From assembly GCA_002481545.1 (NCBI GenBank), contig DLEF01000020.1, positions 12,752-34,379 of the forward strand: DNA of 21,628 bases. Reading direction: 5' to 3'. Shown here one piece after another: positions 21,239 to 21,628 of this stretch (its first letter is position 1; each line of letters opens with the position of its first letter). The stretch is from Cyanobacteria bacterium UBA7753. GTDB lineage: Bacteria > Cyanobacteriota > Vampirovibrionia > Gastranaerophilales > Gastranaerophilaceae. A program made the position numbers and the translations under genes. The notes under the pieces are model-generated. The model did no database searches. It was not told the DNA's origin and saw nothing but the letters and a program-made list of their open reading frames with translations.

Positions 21239-21628
21239 CTATACGTTAGCAAGTTTCTTTTCTTCAATTACAGCTTGAGCTGCTGCAAGTCTTGCTTGAG
21301 GTATTCTGTAAGGTGAGCAAGATACGTAGTTCAAACCAATTCTGTGAGCGTATTTTACGGAATCAGGATCGCCGCCGTGTTCACCGCAAATACCGCCTAC
21401 CAAGTTAGGGTTAACTTCCTTACCTTCATTGATTGAGATTTCAATCAATCTGCCTACGCCCTTTTCGTCTAATGTTACGAATGGGTTAGCAGGTAAGATT
21501 TTTTGTTCTACGTAGTTCTTCAAGAACTTACCTTCAGCGTCATCTCTTGAGTAACCGAATGTCATCTGAGTCAAGTCATTCGTACCGTAAGAGAAGAATT
21601 CAGCCTCTGTTGCGATTTCCTTAGCAGT
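21239..21628 (-). CDS. ppdK: Pyruvate phosphate dikinase, C-terminal part
   Basis: The last 129 residues of PpdK are visible and the frame continues past the window edge (beginning AKEIATEAEFFSYGTND). The PEP-binding barrel motifs NDLTQMTFGYSRDD and GICGEHGGDP (with catalytic Cys) are present, as is the family ending SCSPYRIPQARLAAAQA. The enzyme interconverts pyruvate, ATP and Pi with PEP, AMP and PPi, used in fermentative glycolysis or gluconeogenesis. The start at TTG 21574 sometimes called in this frame is internal, not real. Confidence 0.97.
   Translation of the reverse strand, partial: TAKEIATEAEFFSYGTNDLTQMTFGYSRDDAEGKFLKNYVEQKILPANPFVTLDEKGVGRLIEISINEGKEVNPNLVGGICGEHGGDPDSVKYAHRIGLNYVSCSPYRIPQARLAAAQAVIEEKKLANV

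Noticed and set aside
21239..21574. A complete 111-aa protein starting at TTG 21574
   Set aside because: The TTG is an internal Leu codon of PpdK (GTNDLTQMTF) and the frame continues to the window edge.
1..21628. CRISPR arrays, integrase, transposase or phage genes
   Set aside because: No regularly spaced repeats and no such proteins were seen; the dispersed repeats lack an accompanying mobility gene in this window.

Overview
The window is low-GC bacterial chromosome from a diderm (Gram-negative-type) host. It has exported proteins with Lys-rich signal peptides, a KdsC-type phosphatase (KDO pathway), a DUF374 acyltransferase and a protein that may be an outer-membrane barrel. Two proteins (7166-8125 and 18677-19411) have N-terminal patterns (VSFGS; NFTSRCAQVRDA) that I associate, from memory, with Candidatus Gastranaerophilales (Vampirovibrionia/Melainabacteria), the gut relatives of Cyanobacteria. 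That is my best guess for the lineage; it is inference, not proof.

Layout. 1-147 is the 3' end of a small HTH gene. 238-1380 (-) is an unknown membrane protein. 1564-2911 (+) is a tight three-gene run: an exported Cys/His protein resembling the Ada metal-binding domain, a membrane-anchored PD-(D/E)XK-like protein, and a voltage-gated-type K+ channel. 2920-5736 is a redox locus: a flavodoxin, the remnant of an NADPH-dependent FMN reductase, and an aldo/keto reductase on the minus strand, diverging from a LysR regulator. 5860-6594 encodes an exported, possibly outer-membrane protein, followed by tRNA-Ser(CGA) on the minus strand. A 434-bp gene-free stretch holds a large imperfect inverted repeat. 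7166-8125 encodes a kinase-like protein.

8129-11909 (-) runs rsmA, DUF374 acyltransferase, nitrilase-family amidase, dacB (PBP4). 12041-12694 is an exported unknown and 12711-13148 (-) is dtd. 13281-17799 (+) runs HIT hydrolase, speE, kdsC-like, TPR protein, lysC, then an exported NTF2-like protein to 18379. 18380-18676 is repeat-rich. 18677-19411 (-) encodes a protein with a plausible Cys-His-Asp triad. 19537-20156 (-) is hicAB, followed by an XRE regulator (-) and a divergent Ala/Lys-rich small protein (+). The window ends in the C-terminus of pyruvate phosphate dikinase (-).

The main pattern outside the annotation concerns gene starts. At least four genes, and probably six, have a -10 box ending exactly 7 nt before the A of the ATG and no Shine-Dalgarno. 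This is the signature of leaderless mRNAs. Other genes in the same window have clear GGAG-type sites, so two modes of initiation seem to coexist. Other signals are REP-like palindromes and CATTCTGAGC-type dispersed repeats, a hairpin repeat that brackets the hicAB/XRE/small-protein cassette, a dead reductase gene that retains its ribosome binding site and first 19 codons, and two candidate effector-like proteins.
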